The translations under genes and the position numbers were made by a program. Under the pieces are notes generated by a model, which was given only the letters and a program-made list of their open reading frames with translations, ran no database searches and was not told the DNA's origin. From positions 123,851,681 through 123,915,680 of the forward strand of contig NC_086172.1 in the NCBI RefSeq assembly GCF_023053635.1: 64,000 bases of DNA, given 5' to 3'. Source of the stretch: Elgaria multicarinata webbii (Eukaryota > Chordata > Lepidosauria > Squamata > Anguidae). The stretch's first letter is position 1, and each line of letters begins with the position of its first letter. Shown in pieces: positions 54,785 through 64,000 of this stretch.

Positions 54785-54972
54785 CCTGTAAATTGAGGTA
54801 AGGGCGGGAACCCCATGGACATGCACGGTAGCGTGGGGGAGGGGTTCCCGCCAAAAGCGTTCCACTCAGCTATAGAAAGTTCCGGTCTGGTCTCTGCGCA
54901 GGCGCAAAGCCCATATGTGTGATGCATAGATGACCACTCGAAGAACCACAGTTACAGGTAAGCAACCTGCAT
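54785..54972 (+). repeat. DIRS right inverted terminal repeat
   Basis: Reverse complement of the left repeat with about three differences over 125 bp, followed by an outer part ending ACCTGCAT that pairs with the internal complementary region. Confidence 0.9.
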
Positions 54973-54986
54973 ATACTCTTCATGGG

Positions 54987-55306
54987 TATGGGGGCCCATA
55001 TAAAAAGGAAGACAGGGCTCCAGTATCTTTAACAGTTGCATAGAAAAGGGAATTTCAGCAGGTGTCATTTGTATATATGGAGAACCTGGTGAATTTCCCT
55101 CTTCATCACAATAGTTAAAGTGCAGGAGCTATACTAGAGTGACCAGATTTAAAAGAGGGCAGGGCAATTGCAGCTTTAACTATTGTGATGAAGAGGAAAT
55201 TTCACCAGGTTCTCCATATATACAAATGACACCTGCTGAAATTCCCTTTTCAATACAACTGTAAAAGATACAGGAGCCCTGTCCTCCTTTTCATATGGTC
55301 ACCCTA
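54987..55306. mobile_element. Palindromic hAT element with 8-bp target-site duplication
   Basis: TTCATGGG lies on both sides (54979-54986 and 55307-55314). The ends match: GGAAGACAGGGCTCC on the left, and on the right the complement of TAGGGTGACCATATG plus AAAAGGAGGACAGGGCTCC. The inner arms are also complementary over more than 100 bp (GAACCTGGTGAATTTCC against GGAAATTTCACCAGGTTC), so the whole element can fold on itself. No coding capacity. Confidence 0.85.
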
Positions 55307-55364
55307 TTCATGGGCAGACCCAAGAAGAGCATACTGCAGTAGTCTAAGCCATTATACTGCAGCT

Positions 55365-55505
55365 AGGGTGACTGAGGCTAAGCAAGAGTGTCTTGCTTAA
55401 AGCCACCTAGTGACTTCAAGACAGAGGCATGATTTGAATGTGGGACTTCCTAGTTTGTAGCTCAATCTCTTAGCCACTACACTAGCTCTCTGTTGCTGCT
55501 GGTAT
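55365..55505 (-). mobile_element. SINE fragment, minus orientation
   Basis: The plus strand reads CTTAAAGCCACCTAGTGACTT, CATGATTTGAATGTGGGAC (box B region reversed) and CTCTTAGCCACTACACTAGC (box A region reversed). A tRNA-derived SINE head and body, diverged. Confidence 0.6.
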
Positions 55506-56609
55506 AGAGCATGCCATATAAAAAGCAATTTATATACCTGTATAGTGGATTTGGCCCCAAACTGTGATCTATGCGGTGGGGGAATCAACAGGATTAAAGC
55601 AATTACAAAATTTGAATTTACGTACAGATCTATTTACAGTACAAATCTATAATTGCCTATAACTCAATGAGCCTTAGACCTCCATTACACCTACTTTTTA
55701 AATCTGGTTTTTATCCATGGTTCCCCTCTCCATTTCCTTAGTGTGTTGAGCGCTGGGCACTTCCACATCTGTGCACTGTTGTGCTCTTTCAGATCATGTA
55801 TCTTTTCACCTGGAGTGCTGCTATGCTGACAAAATCTCCTGCCCCCTACGTTCTCCTTTCCCCTACAGTTAATTTTTTATTTTGTAAAAAACATTTTTTT
55901 ATTTCTGCGCAAATAAAATAGTACGGCAGCCTGAAACTGTGCAATAATGGTAAAAGAACACACTGTACTTTCCCCTAAGTTCATAATAAACTCCGGTGAG
56001 AGAAGAAAGGGAGGCCATTTGTAGGAAGCAGGAGGGAGCACATGGGCCGAGGGTGCTGCTTGGCTTGGGGAACATTTACTGGGGAAGAAGAACAAATGTG
56101 CACTGCAGCTCGGGTACCGGCACACTAGTGCTTCGCTCCATTTCTAAAAAAAAACCATAAGTCGTTAATTGTGAAGCTTCACAATTGTAGGGAGGTGTGG
56201 GGATGAACCACCACCACCCTATTTTCCACATTTATTTAAAGATGTTCTTACTCCTGGTCATGCCTACTCAAGAGTAAGAACATAGAGTTAAATAGGACCT
56301 CTCTCCCTCCATGGTTGAGTGGAGAACCACCTCGCCCTCCTCTTCTTTTTTTTTAGCAAGACCACCCTTAAGCACACACGCCCACAACAAAGAATGGGAT
56401 GGTCTGATAGAACGCAAGGACAGCAATACACAGGAGGGAGGAGTGCATTTATTGCATATGGAGGGAAAGAACCAGACTTTCCCTGCTCAAAAAAGAAACA
56501 AAACACAGAGGGAAAGAACTGGTCACCATTTCTTAAACAGACAAAACTAAAATATGCCCTGAAAATTGCTTCTCTACCCTGTACCTCTCCTTTTTGTATA
56601 TGTATCTCT

Positions 56610-56612
<3 letters not shown>

Positions 56613-56657
<45 letters not shown>
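56613..56657. repeat. (TG)n microsatellite
   Basis: About 22 TG units, preceded by a TCTC-rich stretch. Confidence 0.95.
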
Positions 56658-56660
<3 letters not shown>

Positions 56661-56953
56661 CTTTTTAAAAGGATAAACATATAAAAGAAGCATTAGTCTT
56701 GGACAGTTCACTAAGGAGAAACACAAAAGGAAAGGGAGAAATATAGAAGAGGGTACAGTTAATGCTTTCATTCAAGTAAATGAGCATTCCTATGCATGGA
56801 AAAATACCTTGTTTGGCCACTGTTCCCACCGCAGTTACATTACTAACTAGAATTCCCCTGTAGCGAAGGAGAAGACCTTACATATAACCTTTTCTGCTAT
56901 GTACACCTATGGTATCCAGAGCTTTTGCTGTTGCAGCTTCTAGGCTGTAGAAC

Positions 56954-56955
<2 letters not shown>

Positions 56956-56999
<44 letters not shown>
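56956..56999. repeat. (CA)n microsatellite
   Basis: About 22 CA units, roughly 410 bp upstream of the PLEK2 start codon. Confidence 0.95.
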
Positions 57000-57001
<2 letters not shown>

Positions 57002-57412
57002 CATTAAGATATCAAAGGTGGAAATGCCCTATCAACAAAACATTGTAACCTCTGGTTCTTGGCTCCCACCTATAGAAGGTCTGTCTTCTTCCTGTGTTGT
57101 GTCATCAGATGGCTGGTTAATATTACCTGAGTCACTCAATGAGCTTGATCCATTCTGAGCTGTAGGAGGAGAGGTGTTATGGTAGAATGACCGTATATTA
57201 AACTTTCCCTGTTTTGTATTCCAAGTGCTCTCCCTTTGCCAGCTCAGTGTTTGCTTGCTGTCTCCTGAGTAGGGAGGGGAGCAGACGTCACAGCAGAAGA
57301 GGTGGATAAGGAAGTCAGTCCACCTTTTAAAACTTTCCAGTGAGAGGAATCGGTTTGCAGTTACTTGCAGACTTTTCAGACGGCTCATTGACCTACTGGC
57401 TGCAGGCCCAGC

Positions 57413-57460
57413 ATGGAGGAAGGGAGTGGAATATTGAAAGAGGGTTTTCTCGTTAAAAAG
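57413..57460 (+). CDS. PLEK2: PLEK2 coding exon 1
   Basis: MEEGSGILKEGFLVKK, then donor AAG|GTAAGG. ATG context GCATGG. Short first exon ahead of a long first intron. Confidence 0.93.
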
Positions 57461-60400
57461 GTAAGGTGCTGTCAATGTTATCTCCAGGTGGTATTAGACT
57501 TCAACCTCCTTGTTTAAAAAACAAAGTGCTGGCCTTTCTTTGGACAGAAAGTGAGTTATAAGTCTTAGAAATAAGTAATGTGTTCTCTGACTGCTTTTCA
57601 GAGATAGAAAAGTCCCTCTTCGTCGCCAGGCAAAGGGTGTGTGTGAGCCGGGTTGGGTACAACATGCCATGCTAACTTTCTGCTAACATTCCTCTCCTGC
57701 TCTGACCTGCCACAGCTCATTTACTGTCAGGTCTGGTCTTGCATGCAATTCTTCTCAAATTCATCCTCTTGAGCTGATTCCAGACCCGTGGCTCCCAGCA
57801 CTCCACAATCATTGCTTTTTTGTTGCAAGCTACAAATGGAATTACGATTGACTTTTCATACTATCAGGAGTATTGTGTGTACACCCTGCTATATTCCATC
57901 CAGAACAGTGTGTGTGATGTAAAGTGCTGTGGGTGGAGTGTTTGAATTTTGGCACACATGGACTATAACCCTTGTGGGTACTATTTTATGACTCTGTTTA
58001 TTTTTCTAACTCAGACTTCTAATTAGTGCCAACATTATTTTCCCACTATGTTTATTATGATTATTTTAATAGCTAATGCTAGAATTCCCTTATGCTAGTA
58101 CAATGTAATTTATATTATTGTCCAATTGGCTAGTAGCCTATTTCTATTTAAGCAAATCTTGTTCTGATCTTCACTCAACTTTGCCCAGGTTGCACATTTG
58201 TTACAGGGAATATCACATTTTCTGAACTTCTAGGGGCTGTCTATATGTTTTAAAACCCCTGCGTTGAGTGCGCAGTGGCTTTGCATCAGTTATACAATGG
58301 AGCAGCCACTTCACAGCCACTGTGGGGCTTTCCCACATAACTTTGCATTGGAAAAGTCGTTCCCGGGTGGAAGGCGACTTCTGATTGGTTGTCAGAAGCA
58401 AGGCATAAGGCAGGTGGCAGGCCCAATAAGCCAAATAGCTGCTGGAAAGCTCGTGCTGCATCCTCCAGTTAAGATTACTCACTGCCATTCCACAGCAGCG
58501 ATACCATGGGGTTTGGCAGCAGAGCGGCACCAACATGGCGCCCTGAAGCTAGGATCTAAGTGCATTATTTTGTACTGAAGGAAATGTCATATTTTGCATG
58601 GAGAATTCCTCTATAGCCTTTGTAAAAGCAGCGTGGGTTGTGGTTGTGCAAATGTGACTGGGTAACTGTTGAGTGTGTTTTTGTGATGCTGAGCAGCATA
58701 ATTCCACTTGTGCTTGATTGCACTTGCTTAATCATGCCAGATCCACTTGAATTTTAGTTTTAGGATTTGTTTTTTAAAAGTTGCTTGTAGGCTGTGTGTG
58801 TGCTGATCCGCTGCTGAACTTGGGCACATCTGATCTGGCAATATTTTATTTAAAGGAGTGAAAGTCAGCATCAAGGCTGCTTCACTACAAAAAGGGATAG
58901 CCCTGCATGTTGGGCATGCAGCTGTTATGACTGGATGGGTTAATTCTAGGAGCATGGTGAAATAGCTAAAAAGCATTTGGGGGATGCCTTGAATATGTAG
59001 AAAATCCCAGAAGGCCAGGATTTAAAGCCCTACAGTTCAAGAGCAGAAAAACAGTCCTACAACTCCCAGCATCCTCCAGCTGGCTGGGGAATGCTGGGAG
59101 TTATAGGACTGTTTTTCTGTCTAAATATGCATAAGATTTCGCCCTAAAGTTTATGAATTACAATGAGTATAAAGTGCATGCATGTGCAACACCAAAGCAG
59201 ATATACGTTCTTAAGCTGTCCCTAAAATTACTACTTTTGGTTTGCAGGGCCATGTTGTCCACAACTGGAAAGCAAGATGGTTTGTTCTTCTCCAAGACAG
59301 GCTGCTCTATTATAAAGTTGTGGGAGGAAAGAAGGAGTCTTCTCCAAAGGGCAGGATTCTTCTAGATGGCTGCACTATCACCTGCCCATGTTTAGAATAC
59401 GAGAACAGGCCGGTATGTCCAAAGCTGTACCCATTTGTTATAGACTATTATTGTTTTGATGGCTCTAGAAAATTCAGAACAAATTGAATGTCACTTTGAA
59501 ATGTGTATCTTATCATAAGTACAGTCACATGAACAAAACCAATTTTTCATAATCTTGATCTGGGAGAGTGTGTGATCACATCTGCTTATGACTGGAGCAA
59601 TACAGCTGTTTGAGATCTCTCTTTTCCTCCTTACCTTGTTAGAATTTCAAATAAACTTTTGAGTGATATAGGACATTCTGGCAATGAATATAAATCCTGT
59701 TTTTTCTTGTGGTGTTCTTTTGCAGTCGGTCATTAAACTGAGGACAAAAACCAATACAGAATATTTCCTAGACTCTTGCTCTCGCGAAGAGCGTGACTCT
59801 TGGGCTTTAGATATAACTGGTGCTATTCATGCTGGCAATCCAGTGCAAGTTCAGCAGCTTCACCTCATGAAAAATTCCTTCAAACTGCCTTCAAATATCA
59901 GCCTGAAGTAAGTGTTAAAGAATCCCTCAATCTGCTTTCCTACAATTTGGTGTGTGCGCTTGCTTGCTTGCTTGCTTGCTTTAAAGGGCCACCTTTAAAC
60001 CTGCCACCTCTTTTCCATTTTCCCACACCCCAGCCTTGGGATCAATTTGGGAAACCCCTGTGAATGTATCTTCCCACTGAACACTTTGCTATAAATGCCA
60101 TTATTTTTTCTGCCTGGTTCACACACGCATGTACAACAGTTGATTTCTCAACACATATTTAATCTAACCTTGCTGACTGGCAGCTGCATGTGAGCTAATT
60201 CCCTCAAAAAGCATTGCCTCTCAGGTAACGTGAGATTTGTCTTTGCTAATCTATTCAGAGATGCAAGTTTTCACAGTCACCAGATGCCTGGAACATCCAT
60301 GCACAAACCAGCCCTATGAATGCACCTTATATTCCAACAGTATCCCATGATGTCATTCAGTTCTACCAGGGCTGGGCACTTTGCTATCAACTTTGTCAAA

Positions 60401-60596
60401 TGTTGCCTTCTTCACAAAGAGATCATCTTCACAATGCGTATTCCGGCAGGCCTATCCAGTGAAATTTTAGAATGTTTTTAGGATATTTTAAGGATATTTT
60501 AATCATGTATGCTATGTTTTTAATCAGTTTTTAATGTGTTTTATATTCACTGTTGTTCCCTGCCTTGATCCAAGCGGAGAGGCGAGTAAGAAATAA

Positions 60597-60639
<43 letters not shown>

Positions 60640-63600
60640 GGGTTGTAGTGACAAATGGGCTATTACTAAGTGCCATTAGCTTGGAGGATGATCTAAAGAA
60701 CTGGCTGCAGTATTCCATAAATGTATGCTGCTCCTGAGCATCAGGACTCTCTGGAATGGGAAGTGACAGTGAAAGCTGGTGGCTCCAAGTTCAGTGGGGT
60801 GGTGAATCTGCCCCGTGTGTCAGTCAGAACTAGTCAGACTTCTAAAAGAGCTATCCAAGGTACTGACTTTTACTGACTGAAATCTATAGAAAGTTCACTG
60901 CTCTATTGACCTCCGAGCCACCAGCCTCCACTGGCAATGAAGTTTAGAAGGCTTTAAAAGGGGATTGGATAAATTCCTGTAGGAGAAGGCTCTCAATGGC
61001 TACTAGTCTTGATGGCTGAGTGCAGCCTCCAGTATCAGATGCAATAAGCCTATATATATACCAGTTGCTGGGGAACATGGGTGGGAAGGTGTTATTGCAC
61101 TGTGTCCTACTTCTGGGTCCCTAGTTGACAGCTGGTTGGCCACTGTGAGCTCCATCAGATGAGCGTTTTATTGCATGCTCATTAATGAGTAGTCATGGAT
61201 TTTCGCAGGTCCCTCTGATGATGTTGCTTGCCTCCTGCCCCTTCTTGCCTTCTTCACACCACAAAAAAACACCCCAGTAAGTCCGACTTAAAATAAAGAT
61301 GGAAGTTGCCACTAACTCCTGTTGTGTGCAGGAGAAGCAGCGGGATCAAAACAGTCCACTGAATGGGCCACATGCACATTGTTTACTTCCTCTTTCAAAA
61401 GAGGAAGTAATACGGGACAAACACATGGGCAGAGAAACGACAGTAAGCAAATGCGATTTCCCCCTGTGTGATGATGCTCTGTGTGAACAGAATGCTGGAC
61501 TAGATGGACCCTTGGTCTGATCCAGCATGGCTCTTCTTATGTTCTTAAGCATGGAGAACTGCAGCCAGGGGGTGGATGTGTGGGTGGAATTGGCAGAAAT
61601 TGATGATTCCTACCTGTGCTTAAGCAGAATTGCCTTCCACTCATGCCTGGAGTGCTTCAGTTTTCTTAGTTGAGACTGAGGAATGTTGATAACTTGACAG
61701 AACTGGTTTTTCTGTTTGCTTAACACTAACCCTGTTCTTGTTCTTTCCCCCAGTCACATCATAGACAAAATGCATGACAACAGCAACGGAATTAAGCTAA
61801 CACCCAACACAGGACAAGGCAGCACATATAAAGAAAGCTTTACAGGTATACAAAGCCCTCATTGCCAGTCTCCTGCTACTTCAGTATTCTTCAATGCAAA
61901 AGGAAGTTGCTTTCTGCATGGCTGACCAACGTACAGCTTCAGGGCCTATTTTCATTAGTATGGCAAAGCCCGGGGACATGAGAAATAATAAAGAATGTGT
62001 GTCTCCTTCCACACCCCCAGCAGCAACAGTCAGGCCCCACATGTCAGGGCTTAGGTGGAAATACTTCCTCAGCCGGTGTGATATAAATGGTTAGAGCGTT
62101 GGACTAGGACAAAAGAGTTTCAGGTTCAAATCCCTACTCTTGAGCTGGGAACTAGGAGCCATAGAACAAGCCAGAAGTCAGGACCAAAGAATAAGAACGA
62201 AATGATAAACCAGGCAATAGGGCTGAGAATCACGCCAGAAGTCGGGTCTGAAGAATAACCACACTGGATCCCGGGGAGATCTTATTGCTTGAACAATTAT
62301 TATTGTTCAAGCAATTGTTGCAGCTAAGCAACAATTATTGCTTAGCTGCAACAGGAAGTCCTTTTATACCTCTTTCTGCCCAGGAGGCTCCTATGGTGTG
62401 TTAGGGTGGGCAGAGTCCAGGGCTTCTACTTTACTTGGAGAGCTGCCACTTGCAGTTCAATGCTTTACCACTCGGGGCAGCTGTACACAGATGAAGTAGC
62501 TCCTGACTGAGTGGCTTTGGGTTGTTAAGAGAATATAATAGGAGAGGGAAGACCTATGTAAACACCTCCTTGGAGGAGGGGCAGGATAGAAATGTAAGGA
62601 GAGAAATAGTCTTGAACCCCAACAACTCTGACTTTGATATTACGTAGTTCCTCTCTTTCATGCACACACATCCATGTGCCATGACCTTCCTCTTCTGGGG
62701 CAGTATCCAGTGGCGCTAGTGAAACAGGAAGCTAGTGATTCTAGAAGCAGCTGGAAACAGCAGAATTTTTTTCTTCTGGAACAGGGCAAGTCAATGGAGT
62801 TTGCAGAAGGGAATTCTGTGGATCTGGCCTGTTCCAGAAATGAGCGTTTCCACTCATTTCCAGGGTGGCTGTAGGAAATGCTAGTTCCTGTTGTACTAGT
62901 AATGAGTCCCATGGGCACAGTGGAACTAGCAGAGGCACAGTGGCATTATTGGATACTGCCCTTTCTCTGCTATCTCTATAACCACCCAACTCAGTCTCTT
63001 CTTCTTGGACTTGAACCCAAGTCTCAGACCCGAAATGTATGTTATGGGGATGCCACCATGTGATTGCCACTCCCCTCAGTCTCTCTGGTAAAGTTTAGTA
63101 ACCGACACTGACATAATGTCACCACTCAAAGTTCCCTCCTGTATTTTGTTAGCTGATGCTTGCAGGGGAGAGGAAGGGGGAAACACTATGTGGAGATATC
63201 CTGTCATCTTCTATCTCTTAACTAGACATTATTGGCAAGATGTAGGGTGGCATCCCCCAAATTCTCTAGCTTGCCTTGGTCCAAAGCATTCCAGAAGGGA
63301 GAAAGTGGAATATGGTTATCCAGAAAGACTGGGTTGCCTGACCTAAGTTCTAGAAATGCGCAAGCAAATATATCACCTTCAGGCTGGGTAGGTGAGTCCC
63401 TTTTTAATTTAAGACAGTTTCTTTATGAAAAGGTTTAATAGACGCATCTGTCTCTGTATATCTTGACGGTAGGAGGCTAGCTGCATATCATTCTTGCCCC
63501 CCTTAAGAACTGCCATTCTTCTTCTTTGCAGGCTCTATGATGGTGGACTGGCTGATTTCCAATAGTTTTGCAGCCTCCCGGCTAGAGGCAGTTACATTGG

Positions 63601-63719
63601 CCTCTATGCTGATGGAAGAAAATTTCATCAAGCCTGTGGGAGCCCGGAGTGTTGAAGCCATAAGAAATGGTGATCTGGCGGAGCAGTTTTTAGATGACTC
63701 TACAGCACTGTACACATTT
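57413..63719 (+). CDS. PLEK2: PLEK2, pleckstrin-2, first five exons (partial)
   Basis: Pleckstrin-2 binds phosphoinositides at the plasma membrane and promotes actin rearrangement and cell spreading. Exons 57413-57460, 59248-59412, 59726-59907, 61754-61845 and 63532-63719 give 225 in-phase codons. The first PH domain starts GILKEGFLVKK, continues GHVVHNWKARWFVL and GRILLDGCTITCPCLEYENR, and closes with REERDSWALDITGAIHAG. The DEP domain follows (STYKESFTGSMMVDWLISNS, LEAVTLASMLMEENF, DLAEQFLDDSTALYTF). The second PH domain, roughly the last third of the human protein, lies beyond the window. The start is chosen by homology to the human N-terminus; it carries two extra residues (MEEGSG against MEDG as I recall it). 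Confidence 0.96.
59046..59117. repeat. Long hairpin repeat in PLEK2 intron 1
   Basis: Left arm AAAAACAGTCCTACAACTCC then CAGCAT; right arm ATGCTG then GGAGTTATAGGACTGTTTTT. About 28 bp pair with one mismatch around CCAGCTGGCTGG. A compact member of the CAACTCCCAGCAT palindromic repeats. Confidence 0.75.
59248..59412 (+). CDS. PLEK2: PLEK2 coding exon 2 (PH domain 1)
   Basis: Acceptor TTTGCAG; 55 codons, GHVVHNWKARWFVLLQDRLL through CLEYENRP; donor CCG|GTATGT. Confidence 0.95.
59726..59907 (+). CDS. PLEK2: PLEK2 coding exon 3 (end of PH domain 1)
   Basis: Residues 72-132, SVIKLRTKTNTEYFLDSCSR through FKLPSNISL; the invariant PH tryptophan is in RDSWAL. Donor GAA|GTAAGT. Confidence 0.95.
59958..59980. 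repeat. (CTTG)n microsatellite
   Basis: Five to six tetranucleotide units 50 bp past the exon 3 donor. Confidence 0.85.
60440..60640 (+). mobile_element. LINE 3' tail with (TTA)n
   Basis: TTTTAATCATGTATGC, TTCCCTGCCTTGATCCAAGC and GGCGAGTAAGAAATAAATTA lead into about 14 TTA units (60598-60639). Layout of the L2-type tails in this window. Confidence 0.65.
60949..61552 (+). mobile_element. CR1 LINE 3' end, interrupted
   Basis: The left part (60949-61142) ends ORF2 (AAAAGGGGATTGGATAAATT) and starts the 3' UTR up to GTTGGCCACTGTGA. The right part (61480-61552) resumes GAACAGAATGCTGGACTAGA and ends TCTTCTTATGTTCTTAAG. This is the opposite-strand counterpart of 24378 and 16404. Confidence 0.8.
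61143..61479. mobile_element. Insertion within CR1, possibly hAT-like
   Basis: The left end reads GCTCCATCAGATGAGCG, and the complement of the right end begins GAGCATCATCACACAGG. CACTGTGA and CTGTGTGA flank it, matching at six of eight positions. It contains CTTCCTCTTTCAAAAGAGGA, a local palindrome. The family is not recognised. Confidence 0.5.
61754..61845 (+). CDS. PLEK2: PLEK2 coding exon 4
   Basis: Acceptor CCCCCAG. Residues 132-163, HIIDKMHDNSNGIKLTPNTG then QGSTYKESFT; donor ACAG|GTATAC. Links PH1 to DEP. Confidence 0.93.
62074..62170 (+). mobile_element. tRNA-derived SINE head
   Basis: Box A-like TGGTTAGAGCGTTGG at 62088-62102 and box B GGTTCAAATCC at 62123-62133, spaced as in a tRNA gene. 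The body after it is not a clear continuation, so this is a fragment or a recombined copy. Confidence 0.7.
62284..62353. repeat. Two adjacent perfect hairpins
   Basis: Hairpin 1: ATTGCTTGAACAAT (62284-62297) and its exact complement (62302-62315), loop TATT. Hairpin 2: TGTTGCAGCTAAGCAA (62316-62331) and its exact complement (62338-62353), 6-base loop. The second starts on the base after the first. Confidence 0.9.
62698..62962. mobile_element. Palindromic MITE-like element
   Basis: Starts GGGGCAGTATCCAGTGGCGC and ends GGCATTATTGGATACTGCCC, with GAACAGGGCAAG against CTTGCC-type matches and AACAGGAAGCTAG/CTAGTTCCTG within. No coding capacity. Target duplication not determined. Confidence 0.6.
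63532..63719 (+). CDS. PLEK2: PLEK2 coding exon 5 (DEP domain)
   Basis: Acceptor TTTGCAG. Residues 163-225, SMMVDWLISNSFAASRLEAV through LDDSTALYTF; donor TTT|GTAAGT. Last exon inside the window. Confidence 0.95.
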
Positions 63720-64000
63720 GTAAGTGAAGTGATTTCTGTGACCCTTTGTGTAGGCATGATAATGAAAGTCAGTTTCTGCCTGTCTGTCATTATTTGTTAG
63801 GGCCAGAGCCAAATGCCCTCTTGTAGGTGCCTTCCTACATCTGTGGACCTTTCTGTGGCATGCTTACCTGTTGGGTGTGGTGGCAGGGTGCAATGGGTGG
63901 CTGTGTGCCGCCTGCCTTTTAATTTCTCACAATGCCCCAGAGTGATGCACTGCGAGTAATTAAAATAGTGGATGGCTCATAGACCTAGCTGCCTGGTAAG

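Larger units (their letters stand above)
49555..54972 (+). mobile_element. DIRS-type tyrosine-recombinase retrotransposon (broken fossil)
   Basis: A 5.4-kb element with the DIRS layout. It has inverted terminal repeats (about 49591-49720 against 54785-54914), a gag-like region, a reverse transcriptase-RNase H region, a tyrosine recombinase in place of an integrase, and an internal complementary region just before the right repeat. Parts are listed separately. The two inverted repeats differ at about three of 125 positions, so the copy looks fairly young for this genome. The coding parts are broken in roughly four or five places in total, mostly in the gag-like half, so I regard it as inactive. 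DIRS families are known to use overlapping frames. It interrupts an older LINE without a target-site duplication, as expected of recombinase-mediated insertion. Confidence 0.9.
49340..55365 (-). mobile_element. Old L2-type LINE fragment split by two later insertions
   Basis: Segments 49370-49554, 54973-54986 and 55315-55365, put side by side, run parallel to 43180-43400 of the better LINE copy (TTTAGGGCTTTAAA, CAATTGAAACTTTTGG, CAGACCCAAGAAGAGC, ACTGCAGTAGTC). The DIRS element and a hAT element interrupt it. Coding capacity is lost. Confidence 0.75.
55506..57412. other. Intergenic and PLEK2 upstream region
   Basis: No gene recognised left of PLEK2. Contains two long dinucleotide repeats and AT-rich DNA. 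There is no CpG island at the PLEK2 start, in contrast to the two housekeeping genes. The open frame 57475-57032 (minus) overlaps the PLEK2 first exon antisense and looks fortuitous. Confidence 0.45.

Noticed and set aside
57032-57475. A 147-codon minus-strand frame overlapping PLEK2 exon 1
   Set aside because: No recognisable protein and antisense to a well-supported exon.
62088-62133. A possible tRNA gene (boxes A and B)
   Set aside because: Box spacing is right but the flanks cannot form a full cloverleaf with an acceptor stem; it matches the head of a tRNA-derived SINE.

Overview
This is vertebrate nuclear DNA. It has spliced genes with GT-AG introns, two CpG-island promoters and dense CR1/L2-type LINEs, tRNA-derived SINEs, hAT elements and a DIRS retrotransposon. 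Together with a SPIN-type hAT copy, this repeat mix points to a squamate reptile (lizard or snake). The species cannot be named from the sequence alone.

Four protein genes are present in the order PALS1 (MPP5) > , ATP6V1D < , EIF2S1 > , PLEK2 >. From memory this is the gene order of human 14q23.3, so the window looks like a conserved syntenic block. PALS1 enters from the left and ends at 7666; only its last four coding exons (guanylate-kinase-like domain) are here. ATP6V1D is complete on the minus strand (nine coding exons, 248 codons, 14278-28262). EIF2S1 is complete on the plus strand (non-coding first exon ending at 30905, seven coding exons, exactly 315 codons, 33092-45022). PLEK2 begins at 57413 and leaves the window on the right after five exons (first PH domain and DEP domain).

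ATP6V1D and EIF2S1 are divergent. Each has its own CpG island (about 28.1-28.5 kb and 30.7-31.3 kb), and the roughly 2.2 kb between them is mostly CR1, SINE and LINE sequence. The ATP6V1D promoter carries two GTCACGTG boxes, one the full palindrome GTCACGTGAC expected of a TFEB/TFE3 (CLEAR) target. The EIF2S1 first exon may carry an upstream ORF that would overlap the real start codon after splicing.

Most of the rest is transposon-derived. The main feature is a DIRS-type tyrosine-recombinase retrotransposon at 49555-54972 with inverted terminal repeats and an internal complementary region. It sits in an old L2-type LINE with no target-site duplication, and a palindromic hAT element with an 8-bp duplication sits 14 bp further on in the same LINE. 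Other notable features are three copies of a roughly 200-bp palindromic element, several nested LINE insertions with clear target-site duplications, a 50-bp duplicate of the 3' end of EIF2S1 coding exon 3 lying in the following intron, and a pair of perfect hairpins in PLEK2 intron 4.
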